From the NCBI RefSeq assembly GCF_052030545.1, contig NZ_JBPDIH010000002.1, positions 124,001 to 188,000 of the forward strand: a stretch of 64,000 bases of DNA. Reading direction: 5' to 3'. The stretch comes from CANMXU01 sp052030545 (GTDB taxonomy: Bacteria; Pseudomonadota; Gammaproteobacteria; Enterobacterales; Alteromonadaceae). The notes beneath the pieces are model-generated. The model was not told where the DNA came from and ran no database searches. It saw only the letters and a list, made by a program, of their open reading frames with translations. The position numbers were made by a program, and so were the translations under genes. This document shows, piece after piece, positions 27,365 to 36,234 of this stretch. The number at the start of each line of letters is the position of its first letter. The stretch's first letter is position 1.

Positions 27365-28043
27365 GCTTAATTAGCTCCAATATTTTTTCTGCTGCCGCCT
27401 GCTCTGCTTTTCGGCGACTACTACCTTTTGTTTCCACTTCAGTATCAAGCACTTCAGTAGTACAACGAATGGTAAATTCTTGATTATGTGATTGCCCGGT
27501 CGTTTGAATAACTTCATACTTTGGCAAGGCAATTTTTCGGCTTTGCAAATACTCTTGCAAGCGCGTTTTAGGATCTTTGTGGGTACTGCCTGGTTTAATA
27601 TTGGCAAGCCTGTTCTCGAACCAGGTTAAGATTAAGCTTTTGCAAGTCGCAATGTCTGAGTCTAAATACACAGCGCCAATAATCGCTTCTACTGCATCTT
27701 CTAATATGGAGTCGCGACGATGACCACCGCTTTTAAGCTCACCCGGCCCTAAAATTAAATGTGCGCCTAAGTCAAAGCTACGGCCTATTTCAGCTAAGGT
27801 AACGCCTTTAACGAGGCTTGAGCGCATTCTTGTTAAGTCACCTTCGTCATGCTTTGGAAATTGACTAAAAAGACGCTCAGCGATGACATAACCTAAAATT
27901 GAGTCACCTAAAAATTCTAAGCGCTCGTTATGTTCACCTTTGGCACTTCGGTGCGTGAGCGCTTGTAACAATAAAGCTTGGTTAGTAAAAACATAACCAA
28001 GCTTTTTTGTGAGTTGAGCCATTGCTTGTGGGTTATTTTTCAA
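27354..28043 (-). CDS. rnc: Ribonuclease III
   Basis: Double-strand-specific RNase for rRNA precursors and mRNA decay. The 229-residue protein has the catalytic signature NERLEFLGDSILGYVIAERL and the second acidic site EDAVEAIIGAVYLD, followed by a dsRNA-binding domain (DPKTRLQEYLQ; GSSRRKAEQAAAEKIL). It lies between lepB and era. Confidence 0.98.
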   Translation of the reverse strand: MKNNPQAMAQLTKKLGYVFTNQALLLQALTHRSAKGEHNERLEFLGDSILGYVIAERLFSQFPKHDEGDLTRMRSSLVKGVTLAEIGRSFDLGAHLILGPGELKSGGHRRDSILEDAVEAIIGAVYLDSDIATCKSLILTWFENRLANIKPGSTHKDPKTRLQEYLQSRKIALPKYEVIQTTGQSHNQEFTIRCTTEVLDTEVETKGSSRRKAEQAAAEKILELIKHDK

Positions 28044-28045
28044 AA

Positions 28046-28966
28046 CTATTCAATTCCACCAATTCGAGAAAAACGCACGCCTGTTGGCACCCAACTCGGT
28101 AATAAGCTGTCTTGGCTACGATCAAAGTCAAAACTCATCCAAATGGCAACGGCTTCGCCAACTAGGTTTTCTTCAGGTACAAAGCCCCAGAATCGACCGT
28201 CTAAACTATTGTCCCTGTTATCACCCATCACAAAATATTGGCCTTGCGGCACAACAAACTCATCGCGTTGACTGCCTTGTTGCTTATAGTAAGCACCAAC
28301 ACGCGCCAGAGTTTGATGATTAATTAAAATGTCGTGCGTTTTATTTGGCATTTTCGAGGTATAGCGAGATAACGGCATTATGCCATCGCTATAATCGTCT
28401 TTGTTTTTAAACTCTTGCACCACTTGTTCAAACTCAGGGCAGTTTGTATCTGACTCTTGACATGCTTTTTTGATATACAACGACTTATTACGGTAAATAA
28501 TGCGATCGCCAGGCAAACCGATAACACGTTTAATGTAGTCAATTTGTGGCTCTAATGGGTATTTAAATACCACAACGTCGCCGCGCTCTGGTAAGCCAAC
28601 TTCAACAAACTTATTACGTGCGACAGGATCGCGTAAGCCATAGTTAAACTTGTTTACTAAAATAAAGTCACCATCAAGTAACGTAGGCATCATAGAGCCC
28701 GAAGGTATTTGAAATGGTTCATATAAAAACGAGCGTAAAATTAATACAAAAGCAATAACAGGAAATATCTGTACTGAGGTATCAATTAATACCGGCGGCT
28801 CTGTAATTTTTAACTGTGCTTCTTCAGATAAAGTATCACCGCACTGGCTTTGTGCATCGGCTAAATTTAAACGGCGTTGCGGCGCCCATACAAACTTATC
28901 AATAGCCCAAATCACACCAGTGACTAAGGTGATTGCAACTAAAAATATCGAAAAATAAACTGCCAT
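28046..28966 (-). CDS. lepB: Signal peptidase I
   Basis: Inner-membrane Ser/Lys protease that removes signal peptides of secreted proteins. The 306-residue chain has an N-terminal membrane segment (about 2-22), a cytoplasmic loop and a second segment (about 63-82) before the periplasmic catalytic domain. The catalytic Ser is S91 (PSGSMMPTL) and the general base K146 (YIKRVIGLPGD). The GDNRDNSLDGRFWG box is intact. Only two bases separate it from rnc. Confidence 0.97.
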   Translation of the reverse strand: MAVYFSIFLVAITLVTGVIWAIDKFVWAPQRRLNLADAQSQCGDTLSEEAQLKITEPPVLIDTSVQIFPVIAFVLILRSFLYEPFQIPSGSMMPTLLDGDFILVNKFNYGLRDPVARNKFVEVGLPERGDVVVFKYPLEPQIDYIKRVIGLPGDRIIYRNKSLYIKKACQESDTNCPEFEQVVQEFKNKDDYSDGIMPLSRYTSKMPNKTHDILINHQTLARVGAYYKQQGSQRDEFVVPQGQYFVMGDNRDNSLDGRFWGFVPEENLVGEAVAIWMSFDFDRSQDSLLPSWVPTGVRFSRIGGIE

Positions 28967-28983
28967 AAGAGTTCCGGTTTATC

Positions 28984-30774
28984 CTAATTATCTAACTTAA
29001 GAACTGATAAAAACGCTTCTTGCGGTATTTCTACATTACCGACCTGCTTCATGCGCTTTTTACCTTCTTTTTGTTTTTGTAGTAGTTTCTTCTTACGTGA
29101 AATATCACCACCATAACATTTAGCGGTTACGTTTTTACGCAGTTGCTTAACCGTTGTACGGGCAATAACGTTATTGCCAATAGCAGCTTGAATTGCAATA
29201 TCAAACATTTGACGATGAATAAGCTCTTTTAATTTTTCTACCAACATACGACCGCGAGCAACAGAATTACTTCGGTGGGTGATCATTGCAAGTGCATCAA
29301 CACGATCACCGTTAATCATCACATCAACACGCACCATGTCTGCCGCCATAAAACGAACAAAATGATAATCAAGAGAAGCGTAACCGCGGCTGGTAGATTT
29401 TAATTTATCAAAAAAGTCCATAACCACTTCGGCCATAGGTAATTCGTAAGTGACCGCAACCTGATTACCGTGATAAATAATATCTTTTTGCACGCCACGT
29501 TTTTCGATACATAAAGTAATAACATTACCTAAATGCTCTTGTGGAACTAAAATGTTAGCTTGAACAATCGGCTCACGAATTTCATCGATGTTATTAATTG
29601 CAGGTAAATCACTAGGATTATCAATCGATAAGATCTCACCATTGGTACAAGCAATTTCATAATTTACCGTCGGCGCTGTGGTAATGAGATCAAGATTATA
29701 TTCACGCTCAAGACGCTCTTGAATAATTTCCATGTGTAACATGCCAAGGAAACCAATACGGAAGCCAAAACCAAGTGCTGATGAGTTTTCTGGTTCAAAT
29801 AACAATGAAGCGTCGTTTAAGCTTAACTTGTTTAATGCGTCACGGAAATTTTCATATTCATCTGAGCTAACAGGGAAAATACCCGCATAAACTTGCGGTT
29901 GTACTTTCTTAAAACCAGGTAATGCAGACTCAGCTTCTTTTTTAGCGATAGTAATGGTATCACCAACTGGCGCACCATGAATTTCTTTAATACCCGCGAT
30001 AATAAAACCAACTTCACCTGTTTTTAACACGCCAGTGTCGGTTTGTTTAGGCGTAAAAATACCCACTTTATCGATGATATGTGTTTGGCCCGTCGACATA
30101 ACGACCATTTTGTCGCCTTTGCGAACTTCACCGTTGACAATACGCACGAGTGAAACAACACCTTGGTAATTATCAAACCAAGAGTCAATAATCAACGCTT
30201 GCAAATTATCGTCAGGATTACCTTCTGGTGGTGGAATGTTTTCAACAATCGTCTCTAAAACATCTTCAATGCCAATACCTGTTTTAGCTGAACAAGTAAC
30301 GGCACCGGTGGCATCGATACCAATAATATCTTCAATTTCTTCACTAACGCGATCAGGGTCGGCCTGCGGTAAATCAATTTTATTTAAGATAGGTAGAACT
30401 TCTAAGTCCATTTCAATCGCTGTATAACAGTTTGCCACAGTTTGTGCTTCCACACCTTGGCCAGCATCAACCACCAATAAGGCACCTTCACAAGAAGCCA
30501 ATGAGCGTGAAACTTCATACGAGAAGTCAACATGGCCAGGGGTGTCGATGAAGTTAAGTTGGTATACTTCACCATCTTTAGCTTTATAGTCTAAGGTAAC
30601 ACTCTGGGCTTTAATGGTAATACCGCGTTCACGCTCAATATCCATTGAGTCTAGAACTTGTGCTTCCATTTCGCGCGCTTGAAGGCCGCCACAATGTTGG
30701 ATCAAACGATCAGACAGTGTTGATTTACCATGATCGATATGGGCAATAATCGAAAAATTTCGGATATGTTTCAT
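28984..30774 (-). CDS. lepA: Elongation factor 4 (LepA)
   Basis: Ribosome-binding translational GTPase (back-translocase, EF4). The 596-residue protein has the G domain motifs AHIDHGKSTLSDRL, DTPGHVDFS and NKIDLP, EF-G-like domains, and the LepA-specific C-terminal domain (KCYGGDISRKKKLLQKQKEG). Between rseC and lepB, the usual order for gammaproteobacteria. Confidence 0.98.
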   Translation of the reverse strand: MKHIRNFSIIAHIDHGKSTLSDRLIQHCGGLQAREMEAQVLDSMDIERERGITIKAQSVTLDYKAKDGEVYQLNFIDTPGHVDFSYEVSRSLASCEGALLVVDAGQGVEAQTVANCYTAIEMDLEVLPILNKIDLPQADPDRVSEEIEDIIGIDATGAVTCSAKTGIGIEDVLETIVENIPPPEGNPDDNLQALIIDSWFDNYQGVVSLVRIVNGEVRKGDKMVVMSTGQTHIIDKVGIFTPKQTDTGVLKTGEVGFIIAGIKEIHGAPVGDTITIAKKEAESALPGFKKVQPQVYAGIFPVSSDEYENFRDALNKLSLNDASLLFEPENSSALGFGFRIGFLGMLHMEIIQERLEREYNLDLITTAPTVNYEIACTNGEILSIDNPSDLPAINNIDEIREPIVQANILVPQEHLGNVITLCIEKRGVQKDIIYHGNQVAVTYELPMAEVVMDFFDKLKSTSRGYASLDYHFVRFMAADMVRVDVMINGDRVDALAMITHRSNSVARGRMLVEKLKELIHRQMFDIAIQAAIGNNVIARTTVKQLRKNVTAKCYGGDISRKKKLLQKQKEGKKRMKQVGNVEIPQEAFLSVLKLDN

Positions 30775-30917
30775 ATATGAAAATTCAAATAAATGTTCTA
30801 AATATAATAATGGCGAGATTTTAGCTAATTTCGCGCGCTGGGGCTATCTTTATAGACAATTAACTTTCAGCTAAGCTAAGTAATTTGTTTTTAAATGTGT
30901 TCATTTCAACAAAGTTA

Positions 30918-31391
30918 CTAGATTAATTGTGTTTCAATGCGATTTTCACAGGCTTTGCGTAATAACTTTGGAATAAGGTTATTTTGACGAGCTTGTTTGG
31001 CTAATTGAACTTTAGCAACCCAAAAGCCTAAAACGCCACCCAAAATACCAAAAGCTAACGCATAAAGTTCATGAGAAAATATCGCCTGACTATGGAAGTA
31101 CTGACCTACCCCTGAAAAGGCAATCAGCCCAACTAACGGCCATAAATATGCTTGAATCGCTGTTGATAACAACGCTTTTTCTACAATGCCAATAACGACT
31201 TTGTCACCAATATTAAGTGACAAAGAAGTCTCGAGCTTTACGATGAGTTTTTTTTGAGGAATGGCGCGAGCCACTTGACCACTGGCGCAGCTGTTAACTT
31301 GTTGGCAGCTGCTGCAGGTCGACTTTACTTCACTTTCAACGGTCACATGATCTGTGCCAATTTCAGTGACTACAGCTAATTCTTCAATCAT
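30918..31391 (-). CDS. rseC: SoxR-reducing system protein RseC
   Basis: Inner-membrane protein of the rpoE operon, implicated in E. coli in reducing SoxR. The 157-residue protein has an N-terminal cytoplasmic domain with four Cys in CSSCQQVNSCASG plus one, a putative metal/Fe-S site, followed by two membrane segments (about 77-97 and 102-125). It is 14 bases downstream of rseB. Confidence 0.93.
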   Translation of the reverse strand: MIEELAVVTEIGTDHVTVESEVKSTCSSCQQVNSCASGQVARAIPQKKLIVKLETSLSLNIGDKVVIGIVEKALLSTAIQAYLWPLVGLIAFSGVGQYFHSQAIFSHELYALAFGILGGVLGFWVAKVQLAKQARQNNLIPKLLRKACENRIETQLI

Positions 31392-31405
31392 AAATACAGC
31401 CTATA

Positions 31406-32356
31406 TTAGCGCTCGAGCGCTACTGAATTTACAATTGCTTTAGCTGTGTTTACTGGAATTTTACCAACGACACTAATTTCAATGCCATTAACAACTTTGT
31501 TAAGCGCAACGGTTGCACCATCCATCACGTACTCTTCTGCACGCTGCTTGTTCTCGCTTGGACTAACGTACACTGAAATATCAACTAACCCGTCGCTAAA
31601 CAAAATAAATTCAACCGGTTTTTTGGTTACGCTAATACGGTGGCGGTTAGACGCTATTTGCTTGAAGCCACTTGGCATCCAATTCACTTGCCAAATAAAC
31701 TCATCTGAAGAGTTACCTGCATTTACATCAATAACAGGGGGTAGCTCAGAGCTAACTAGATGCTTAAGGGTTTCCGGCAAAGTATCGGTAATATCTAAGT
31801 GCGTAAACTGCACTTGCTCTAGCAATTGACCTTGACGTGTGATCACCGCGAGTTTTAAAAGTAAGCCGGTTTCTTGATCAAGCCATAACCAGTGGCCAAA
31901 TCGATGTTTATCTTTTGAAACAATACGCACTAATTGCGCTGAACGTCCTAAAACACGATTTCGACCAACAGGTACAAAGCGATAACTTTGCTCTAAAGCG
32001 CTTATATCTTGAGATAAGATGGCAGGAATAGGACCACTAATTCGCTCAGAAATAACCGAATATGGTGGTAATTCAGGTTCAATATAACTGACTACATTGC
32101 CTTTTCTCAGAATGTCTCGTCGTGGGCCATTCAGCAATGATAAAAGCTCTAATTGGGTATTTTCTTCATCAACACCGTGAAACCAGTGATAAGGTTCAGC
32201 TTGATTATTTTTCACCACAACAAATGATGTGGTGAAGTTAAGTTCTTGAAGGGATTTTGATAAACGTTCAAGCCAAGGTTTAGCTTGCTCTGATTCATAT
32301 GCTGCTGCTGGAAAGCAAAAAACAACCAGCAGCAATAAACGACTTAATGATTTCAT
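31406..32356 (-). CDS. rseB: Sigma-E regulatory protein RseB
   Basis: Periplasmic protein that binds the RseA periplasmic part and protects it from DegS until lipopolysaccharide or mislocalised lipoprotein signals appear. The 316-residue protein has a signal peptide (MKSLSRLLLLVVFCFPAAAYE), a LolA-like N-terminal domain and a smaller C-terminal domain (WQVNWMPSGFKQI, a segment typical of RseB). It overlaps the rseA stop by four bases (ATGA), suggesting coupling. Confidence 0.95.
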   Translation of the reverse strand: MKSLSRLLLLVVFCFPAAAYESEQAKPWLERLSKSLQELNFTTSFVVVKNNQAEPYHWFHGVDEENTQLELLSLLNGPRRDILRKGNVVSYIEPELPPYSVISERISGPIPAILSQDISALEQSYRFVPVGRNRVLGRSAQLVRIVSKDKHRFGHWLWLDQETGLLLKLAVITRQGQLLEQVQFTHLDITDTLPETLKHLVSSELPPVIDVNAGNSSDEFIWQVNWMPSGFKQIASNRHRISVTKKPVEFILFSDGLVDISVYVSPSENKQRAEEYVMDGATVALNKVVNGIEISVVGKIPVNTAKAIVNSVALER

Positions 32357-32937
32357 TGAGTAGCGTCTTCAACCTTCTCTTGGGCGGCGGCTTGCATTTG
32401 TGCATGCAATTTAACCTGTTGTTGATGATCTGATAACAACGCTTGGAAACGACGCTGCTGCTCAGCAAGTGATTGTTTTTGAGAAGCCGCTGATGTTTGT
32501 TGGTAATTGAAACTTACCGGCTCTGCAAAACCACCTAATGGGTTTGTTTGTACTATTTGGTTTGGCGTAACGACATCATTTTCAGCAACATTTTGTTGTA
32601 CACCAAAAATCATTAAACCTGCAGCAGATGCGGCAATGGCCATTTGGCCAACAGGTTTTGAAAACTGAACAACTTTCGCTTTAACCGTTTCAACAAAACC
32701 TGCTTTAGGTGCTGGTGCAAGTACTGTAGGTTCGTCAGCGATAGCATCGGCAATTTGGGCTGCAATATCAAATTGCATGGTTTGAGGGACTTCATCACGC
32801 ATAACATCACCAATTAAGTGATAACGATCCCACGTCTCAGATAATTGTTCATCTTTGAGGATTTCATCAAGCTGCGCTTCATTTTGTTGATAGTTGTCAA
32901 CAAGAGAAGAGACTGTTTCAAACTTACTTTCACTCAT
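32353..32937 (-). CDS. rseA: Anti-sigma-E factor RseA
   Basis: Inner-membrane anti-sigma factor that holds RpoE inactive until cleaved by DegS/RseP. The 194-residue protein has the RseA N-terminal cytosolic domain (ETVSSLVDNYQQNEAQLDEI, LSETWDRYHLIGDVMRDE), a membrane segment about residues 98-115 and a Gln-rich periplasmic tail that RseB would bind. It sits 25 bases downstream of rpoE. Confidence 0.94.
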   Translation of the reverse strand: MSESKFETVSSLVDNYQQNEAQLDEILKDEQLSETWDRYHLIGDVMRDEVPQTMQFDIAAQIADAIADEPTVLAPAPKAGFVETVKAKVVQFSKPVGQMAIAASAAGLMIFGVQQNVAENDVVTPNQIVQTNPLGGFAEPVSFNYQQTSAASQKQSLAEQQRRFQALLSDHQQQVKLHAQMQAAAQEKVEDATQ

Positions 32938-32962
32938 ACACTTACCTTAAAAACCTTAACTT

Positions 32963-33541
32963 TTAGTTGCGCAACAATGGCTTTATCTTTCTATCGACAG
33001 CATCACGAGCTCTGAAAATTCTTGAGCGCACGGTACCAACCGGACATTCCATAATTATTGCTATATCTTCGTAACTTAACCCTTCAAGTTCACGTAAATT
33101 AATTGCAGTACGTAAATCTTCAGGTAACTGCTCGATAGTTTCGAACACTACTTTTTTAATTTCGTTAGTCAGTAAAACTTTTTCTGGTGAGGCGTTTTCT
33201 CTAAGTGCTTCACCACCATCATAAAACTCTGCGTCTTCAATTTCAACATCAGACCCTGGCGGTTTTCTACCGCTAGCAACCATATGGTTTTTCGCACAAT
33301 TAACAGCGATTCGATATAACCAAGTATAAAATGCACTATCACCACGAAAATTAGGTAATGCACGATACGCCTTAATAAAAGCTTCCTGCGTTATATCTGG
33401 TACATCACTATGATTTTTAACATAGCGAGTCACCAAGTTTGCTACTTTACTTTGATACTTAGTCACGAGCAGGTTATATGCGTTTTTGTCACCACGTTGT
33501 ACCCGCTCAACCAACTTTTGGTCGACGTTCTGTTCGCTCAT
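32963..33541 (-). CDS. rpoE: RNA polymerase sigma-E factor
   Basis: ECF sigma factor for envelope stress. From the ATG at 33541 the protein is 192 residues and begins MSEQNVDQKLVERVQRGDKN, closely matching E. coli RpoE. AGGAG lies 11 bases upstream. Longer open-frame versions add 25 residues that cross the promoter, so they are unlikely. Sigma-2 (PDITQEAFIKAYRALPNF) and sigma-4 (LPEDLRTAINLRELEGLSYE) regions are intact. First gene of rpoE-rseA-rseB-rseC, divergent from nadB as in E. coli. Confidence 0.97.
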   Translation of the reverse strand: MSEQNVDQKLVERVQRGDKNAYNLLVTKYQSKVANLVTRYVKNHSDVPDITQEAFIKAYRALPNFRGDSAFYTWLYRIAVNCAKNHMVASGRKPPGSDVEIEDAEFYDGGEALRENASPEKVLLTNEIKKVVFETIEQLPEDLRTAINLRELEGLSYEDIAIIMECPVGTVRSRIFRARDAVDRKIKPLLRN

Positions 33542-33605
33542 TCGAGCCATATCTCCTAATAACCAATAAAATCTGTTTACATCTGGCTCATGGCAAACGC
33601 ATAAG

Positions 33606-33633
33606 TAGGACTGCACTGTAATAGAAAAGTTCG
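33606..33633 (-). promoter_or_regulatory. Sigma-E-like promoter in front of rpoE
   Basis: On the minus strand CGAACTT (33633-33627) resembles the sigma-E -35 box GGAACTT. After 16 bases comes TCCTA (33610-33606), close to the TCTGA-type -10 box. Transcription would begin about 33600, giving a leader of roughly 60 bases. This is consistent with the known autoregulation of rpoE. Confidence 0.6.
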
Positions 33634-33749
33634 AATTAATTTCAATTTATTTGAAAAAAATCTCGTTAGCCATAGTTTAGCACTGTTCGATTGCCATATT
33701 TAACGGTATTATCCTTAATCTTCATATAGTACCTCAAAACCAAACATTT

Positions 33750-35351
33750 ATGAATCAACAACATCATTGTGACGTATTAATTATTGGCAGTGGCGCCGCA
33801 GGTTTAACCTTGGCTTTGCATTTAGCACAAAATGCAGATGTCGTCATTCTCAGTAAAGCAGCCATTAACGAAGGTTCAACCTTTTACGCACAAGGCGGTG
33901 TTGCCGCGGTATTTGATGAAAATGACAGTGTAGCCTCGCATGTATCAGATACCCTTATTGCTGGTGCAGGTTTATGTGAAGAACATGCGGTGCAATATAC
34001 CGCAGAAAATGCCAAAGCCTGCTTAGAATGGTTGATTAATCAGGGGGTTGATTTTGATAAGGAACCTTCTGAAGACGGACAAACTCGCTATCATTTAACA
34101 CGTGAAGGTGGCCATAGCCATCGCCGTATTTTACATGCCGCCGATGCCACCGGCCAAGCCATTCAAACAACATTAGTTGACCGTGTGAAGTCGCATAGCC
34201 GTATTCGCATTTTTGAGCGCTACAACGCCATTGACCTTATTTGCAATAAAGACAATAAACGCGGTGAACAACAATGTGTGGGTGCCTATATTTGGAACCG
34301 CAATAGTGAAAAAGTGGAATGCATCTCGTCACAAAAAACGATTCTAGCAACCGGTGGCGCCAGTAAAGTTTATCAATACACTTCAAATCCTGATGTTGCC
34401 AGTGGTGACGGTATCGCCATGGCGTGGCGCGCGGGTTGTCGAGTGGCGAACATGGAATTTAATCAATTCCATCCAACGTGTTTATTCCACCCTGAAGCTG
34501 GCAACTTTCTGCTTACCGAAGCATTGCGTGGAGAAGGCGCAATTTTAAGAAGACCTGATGGTAGCCGATTTATGCCTACCTTTGATGAACGTGCAGAACT
34601 TGCACCGCGTGATATTGTCGCCCGCGCTATCGACTATGAAATGAAACGACTAGGTGCTGACTGTATGTATCTAGATATTAGTCACAAGCCGGCAGACTTT
34701 ATCAAACATCATTTCCCAACGATTTATGAAAAGACAAAATCGTTGGGTATCGACATCACTAAACAGCCGATGCCCGTAGTACCGGCCGCCCATTACACTT
34801 GCGGCGGCGTAATGATAAATACTCACGGCCGCACTGATGTGCAAAACCTTTATGCTATTGGTGAAGTTTCATATACCGGTCTTCATGGCGCCAATCGTAT
34901 GGCAAGTAACTCATTATTAGAATGTTTAGTTTTTGCTCGCGCAGCGGCGATTGAAATTGAACAAGAATTAAGTCCGAATCATAAGTTTTATCGTCTGCCA
35001 CCTTGGGATGACAGCCAAGTAATTAACTCTGACGAGGAAGTGGTTATTCAGCATAACTGGCATGAACTAAGATTATTTATGTGGGATTATGTCGGTATCG
35101 TTCGTACCACAAAACGCTTAGAGCGTGCGCTTCATCGTGTTGAACTATTACAGCGCGAGATTGATGATTACTACCGCCACTTTAGAGTGAGCAATAATTT
35201 ACTTGAACTTCGAAACCTGGTGCAAGTTGCAGAAATTATTATTCATAGTGCGATGCAGCGCAAAGAAAGCCGAGGTTTGCATTACACACTTGATTACCCT
35301 GAGCTCAGTGATAAAGCAGAAATTACCATACTGTCACCTCAAAAACGCTAA
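33750..35351 (+). CDS. nadB: L-aspartate oxidase
   Basis: FAD enzyme that oxidises L-aspartate to iminoaspartate, first step of de novo NAD synthesis. The 533-residue protein has the FAD fold LIIGSGAAGLTLAL, the block STFYAQGGVAAVF, the catalytic region ALRGEGAILRRPDG, and ASNSLLECLVFARAAA; the C-terminal helical domain is complete. nadB-rpoE divergence is conserved. Its stop codon overlaps that of ygfX on the opposite strand. Confidence 0.98.
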   Translation: MNQQHHCDVLIIGSGAAGLTLALHLAQNADVVILSKAAINEGSTFYAQGGVAAVFDENDSVASHVSDTLIAGAGLCEEHAVQYTAENAKACLEWLINQGVDFDKEPSEDGQTRYHLTREGGHSHRRILHAADATGQAIQTTLVDRVKSHSRIRIFERYNAIDLICNKDNKRGEQQCVGAYIWNRNSEKVECISSQKTILATGGASKVYQYTSNPDVASGDGIAMAWRAGCRVANMEFNQFHPTCLFHPEAGNFLLTEALRGEGAILRRPDGSRFMPTFDERAELAPRDIVARAIDYEMKRLGADCMYLDISHKPADFIKHHFPTIYEKTKSLGIDITKQPMPVVPAAHYTCGGVMINTHGRTDVQNLYAIGEVSYTGLHGANRMASNSLLECLVFARAAAIEIEQELSPNHKFYRLPPWDDSQVINSDEEVVIQHNWHELRLFMWDYVGIVRTTKRLERALHRVELLQREIDDYYRHFRVSNNLLELRNLVQVAEIIIHSAMQRKESRGLHYTLDYPELSDKAEITILSPQKR

Positions 35352-35887
35352 TCGCTGTCGTTTTGCTTTGAAACTCGATAAACAATACGGCTTAACCGTG
35401 AAAAACTCTGAGCAGACAAACAGGGCTTAAAAACGAATAAGCGTTTGCTCTGCACGGGTGTCGTTGTGTTTTCATTTTCCAATTGCAAATACAACCAACA
35501 TCCTAAAAAACTCACTCGGCTATTGGCTTGAATTTGCCAGAAGCCTTTCGTCACTTCATACGACTGTTCACCTTCAGAACAAAGAAAATGTGGCAAGGTG
35601 CACTTTCCATCAACTGATAATTGAAAATCGTACTCAGGGACGATTTCTTTACCTTGTTGTTGGTTATTTAAAGAAAAATAAATCACAACAAACAAGCTAA
35701 TACAAGCAAGTAGCATGGCAAACAAATAATGTAAGCTGTTAAATGCGAGCAAAGCAATTAACAACCAAAGCCCCGATAAAGCCACCATATAGCGGCCATG
35801 GAGCGACATTACTTGAATATTAAACTTTAACTCGGCCGAGAATAAACTGCACCATGTCGTTAAGTTCGGCGTCTTTACATTCTTCAT
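35348..35887 (-). CDS. ygfX: YgfX (CptA)-like membrane protein
   Basis: A membrane protein of the YgfX family, found beside sdhE in many Gammaproteobacteria. E. coli YgfX has been described as a toxin-like inhibitor of FtsZ/MreB function with SdhE as partner, although SdhE is also a flavin-insertion factor. Two adjacent membrane segments (YMVALSGLWLLIALLAF and LFAMLLACISLFVVIYF) precede a soluble domain. The conserved N-terminal segment SLFSAELKFNIQ favours the ATG at 35887 (179 residues), which overlaps sdhE by 68 bases. A shorter version would start at 35809. The ribosome binding site is weak in both cases. Confidence 0.72.
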   Translation of the reverse strand: MKNVKTPNLTTWCSLFSAELKFNIQVMSLHGRYMVALSGLWLLIALLAFNSLHYLFAMLLACISLFVVIYFSLNNQQQGKEIVPEYDFQLSVDGKCTLPHFLCSEGEQSYEVTKGFWQIQANSRVSFLGCWLYLQLENENTTTPVQSKRLFVFKPCLSAQSFSRLSRIVYRVSKQNDSD

Positions 35888-36071
35888 GTCCCATAAACCA
35901 CGCAAATAACTCCGGGTCTTGGCATTCAAGTAAACGCTCAAATACAGCTTGTTGTTCTTTGCTTAAATGCTCGTAAGCCTCTTCAACAAAAGGCATAAAA
36001 AGTACATCTAACTCTAACATTCCACGACGGCAAGCCCATCTTAAACGAGCTTTATTTTCAGTTAACGACAT
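35820..36071 (-). CDS. sdhE: FAD assembly factor SdhE
   Basis: Promotes covalent attachment of FAD to SdhA (and FrdA). The 83-residue protein starts MSLTENKARLRWACRRGMLE and carries the RGxxE signature (RRGMLELD). It has HEEC/CKD and the closing MVQFILGRVKV. The ATG at 36071 is preferred over a TTG five codons upstream. It is upstream of ygfX and overlaps it. Confidence 0.94.
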   Translation of the reverse strand: MSLTENKARLRWACRRGMLELDVLFMPFVEEAYEHLSKEQQAVFERLLECQDPELFAWFMGHEECKDAELNDMVQFILGRVKV

Positions 36072-36234
36072 ATAACACCACTTCAATTTAACACTAGCGC
36101 TATTGTAGCAAGTTCACCAATAAAATCGCCAGTTTTCTCTACAAGTTAAACAATAATCTATCGGCAAATCCTTGCTTTTTTAAAATCAGCCCTCATTACT
36201 GGTTTATCACTAAATATTTTGCACAAATAATGCT

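Noticed and set aside
31446..31829. 127-codon open frame opposite rseB
   Set aside because: Antisense of rseB; no independent support.
33542..33616. Longer rpoE start (25 extra codons)
   Set aside because: The extension crosses the sigma-E-like promoter and is not like other RpoE N-termini, while MSEQNVDQ matches the E. coli start.
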